A stretch of 5,598 nt of DNA, from the NCBI GenBank assembly GCA_012270695.1, contig JAAXHV010000001.1:1-5598 (forward strand), given 5' to 3'. Under the pieces are notes generated by a model. The model ran no database searches. It was not told the DNA's origin and saw only the letters and a program-made list of their open reading frames with translations. This DNA is from Gammaproteobacteria bacterium. GTDB taxonomy: Bacteria > Pseudomonadota > Gammaproteobacteria > Eutrophobiales > Eutrophobiaceae. A program made the position numbers and the translations under genes. Below, piece by piece: positions 5,403-5,598 of the stretch; within the stretch, counting starts at the first letter, position 1; each line of letters starts with the position of its first letter.

Positions 5403-5598
5403 TGTGTGGTATCGTCGGTGCGGTTGCGGAAAGGGATGTTACCCCTATTCTCCTGGAAGGATTACGACGCCTGGAGTATCGCGGATACGATTCCGCCGGA
5501 ATTGTAGTCGTTAATAAAACTGCCGGTTTCGACCGCCTGAGGGTCCAGGGCAAGGTCAATGAACTGGCGCAATCGGCCGGCGCATCATCTCTTTACGG
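5402..5598 (+). CDS. glmS: Glutamine-fructose-6-phosphate aminotransferase (isomerizing), N-terminal 65 residues (3' end outside window)
   Basis: GlmS uses glutamine to convert fructose-6-phosphate to glucosamine-6-phosphate, the first step toward UDP-GlcNAc for peptidoglycan and LPS in the cytoplasm. Only the start of the class II glutamine amidotransferase domain is visible. MCGIVGAVAERDVTPILLEG has the catalytic cysteine at position 2, exposed after Met removal. GLRRLEYRGYDSAGIVVVN (20-38) is the family signature, followed by LRVQGKVNELAQ, close to E. coli GlmS. The frame stays open to the edge; the full protein should be about 610 residues, with two SIS isomerase domains downstream. The start is embedded in TAATG, one base shared with the lipoprotein stop, and no ribosome binding site is visible, so translation is probably coupled to the upstream gene. 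There is no room for a glmS ribozyme leader. In E. coli the upstream partner is glmU; here it is a Sel1 lipoprotein. Confidence 0.97.
   Translation, partial: MCGIVGAVAERDVTPILLEGLRRLEYRGYDSAGIVVVNKTAGFDRLRVQGKVNELAQSAGASSLY

Overview
This window is a stretch of conserved housekeeping chromosome, almost certainly from a gammaproteobacterium. The gene order rplT - pheS - pheT - ihfA - MerR-type regulator - tRNA-Pro(GGG) is the classic gammaproteobacterial translation/IHF cluster. The proteins read as full-length, E. coli/Pseudomonas-like orthologs. IHF-alpha itself is mainly a proteobacterial protein. The species cannot be named from the sequence. The moderately GC-rich coding style and the Sel1 lipoprotein - glmS pairing would fit an environmental, non-enteric gammaproteobacterium, but that is inference.

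Layout, all on the + strand. Positions 1-327 hold the 3' part of rplT (ribosomal protein L20). Positions 385-1365 are pheS and 1443-3872 are pheT, the two subunits of phenylalanyl-tRNA synthetase. They are separated by an unusual 77-nt gap containing a 9-nt-period CTCTGTG tandem repeat. ihfA (3874-4179) begins one base after the pheT stop. A short MerR-family gene (4157-4513) overlaps the end of ihfA by 23 nt. A 129-nt spacer with a candidate promoter leads to a complete tRNA-Pro gene with anticodon GGG and encoded CCA (4643-4719). After a 131-nt spacer with a perfect -35 box comes a Sel1-repeat lipoprotein gene (4851-5402). Its stop codon overlaps the start of glmS, which runs off the right edge (5402-5598). 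No gap exceeds 300 nt.

The first block serves translation: a large-subunit assembly protein and the enzyme that charges tRNA-Phe. It also makes one half of the nucleoid architectural protein IHF, and the MerR gene is tied to ihfA by overlap. The tRNA probably has its own promoter. The second block couples an envelope lipoprotein of unknown role to glucosamine-6-phosphate synthase, the entry step to peptidoglycan and LPS amino sugars.

I do not see an undescribed defence, mobile or biosynthetic system here. The points worth a second look are modest: the CTCTGTG repeat between pheS and pheT, a 17-residue insertion in the anticodon-binding domain of PheT, a possible IHF-autoregulated internal promoter for ihfA, the lipoprotein-glmS overlap, and a pheS start with no Shine-Dalgarno sequence.
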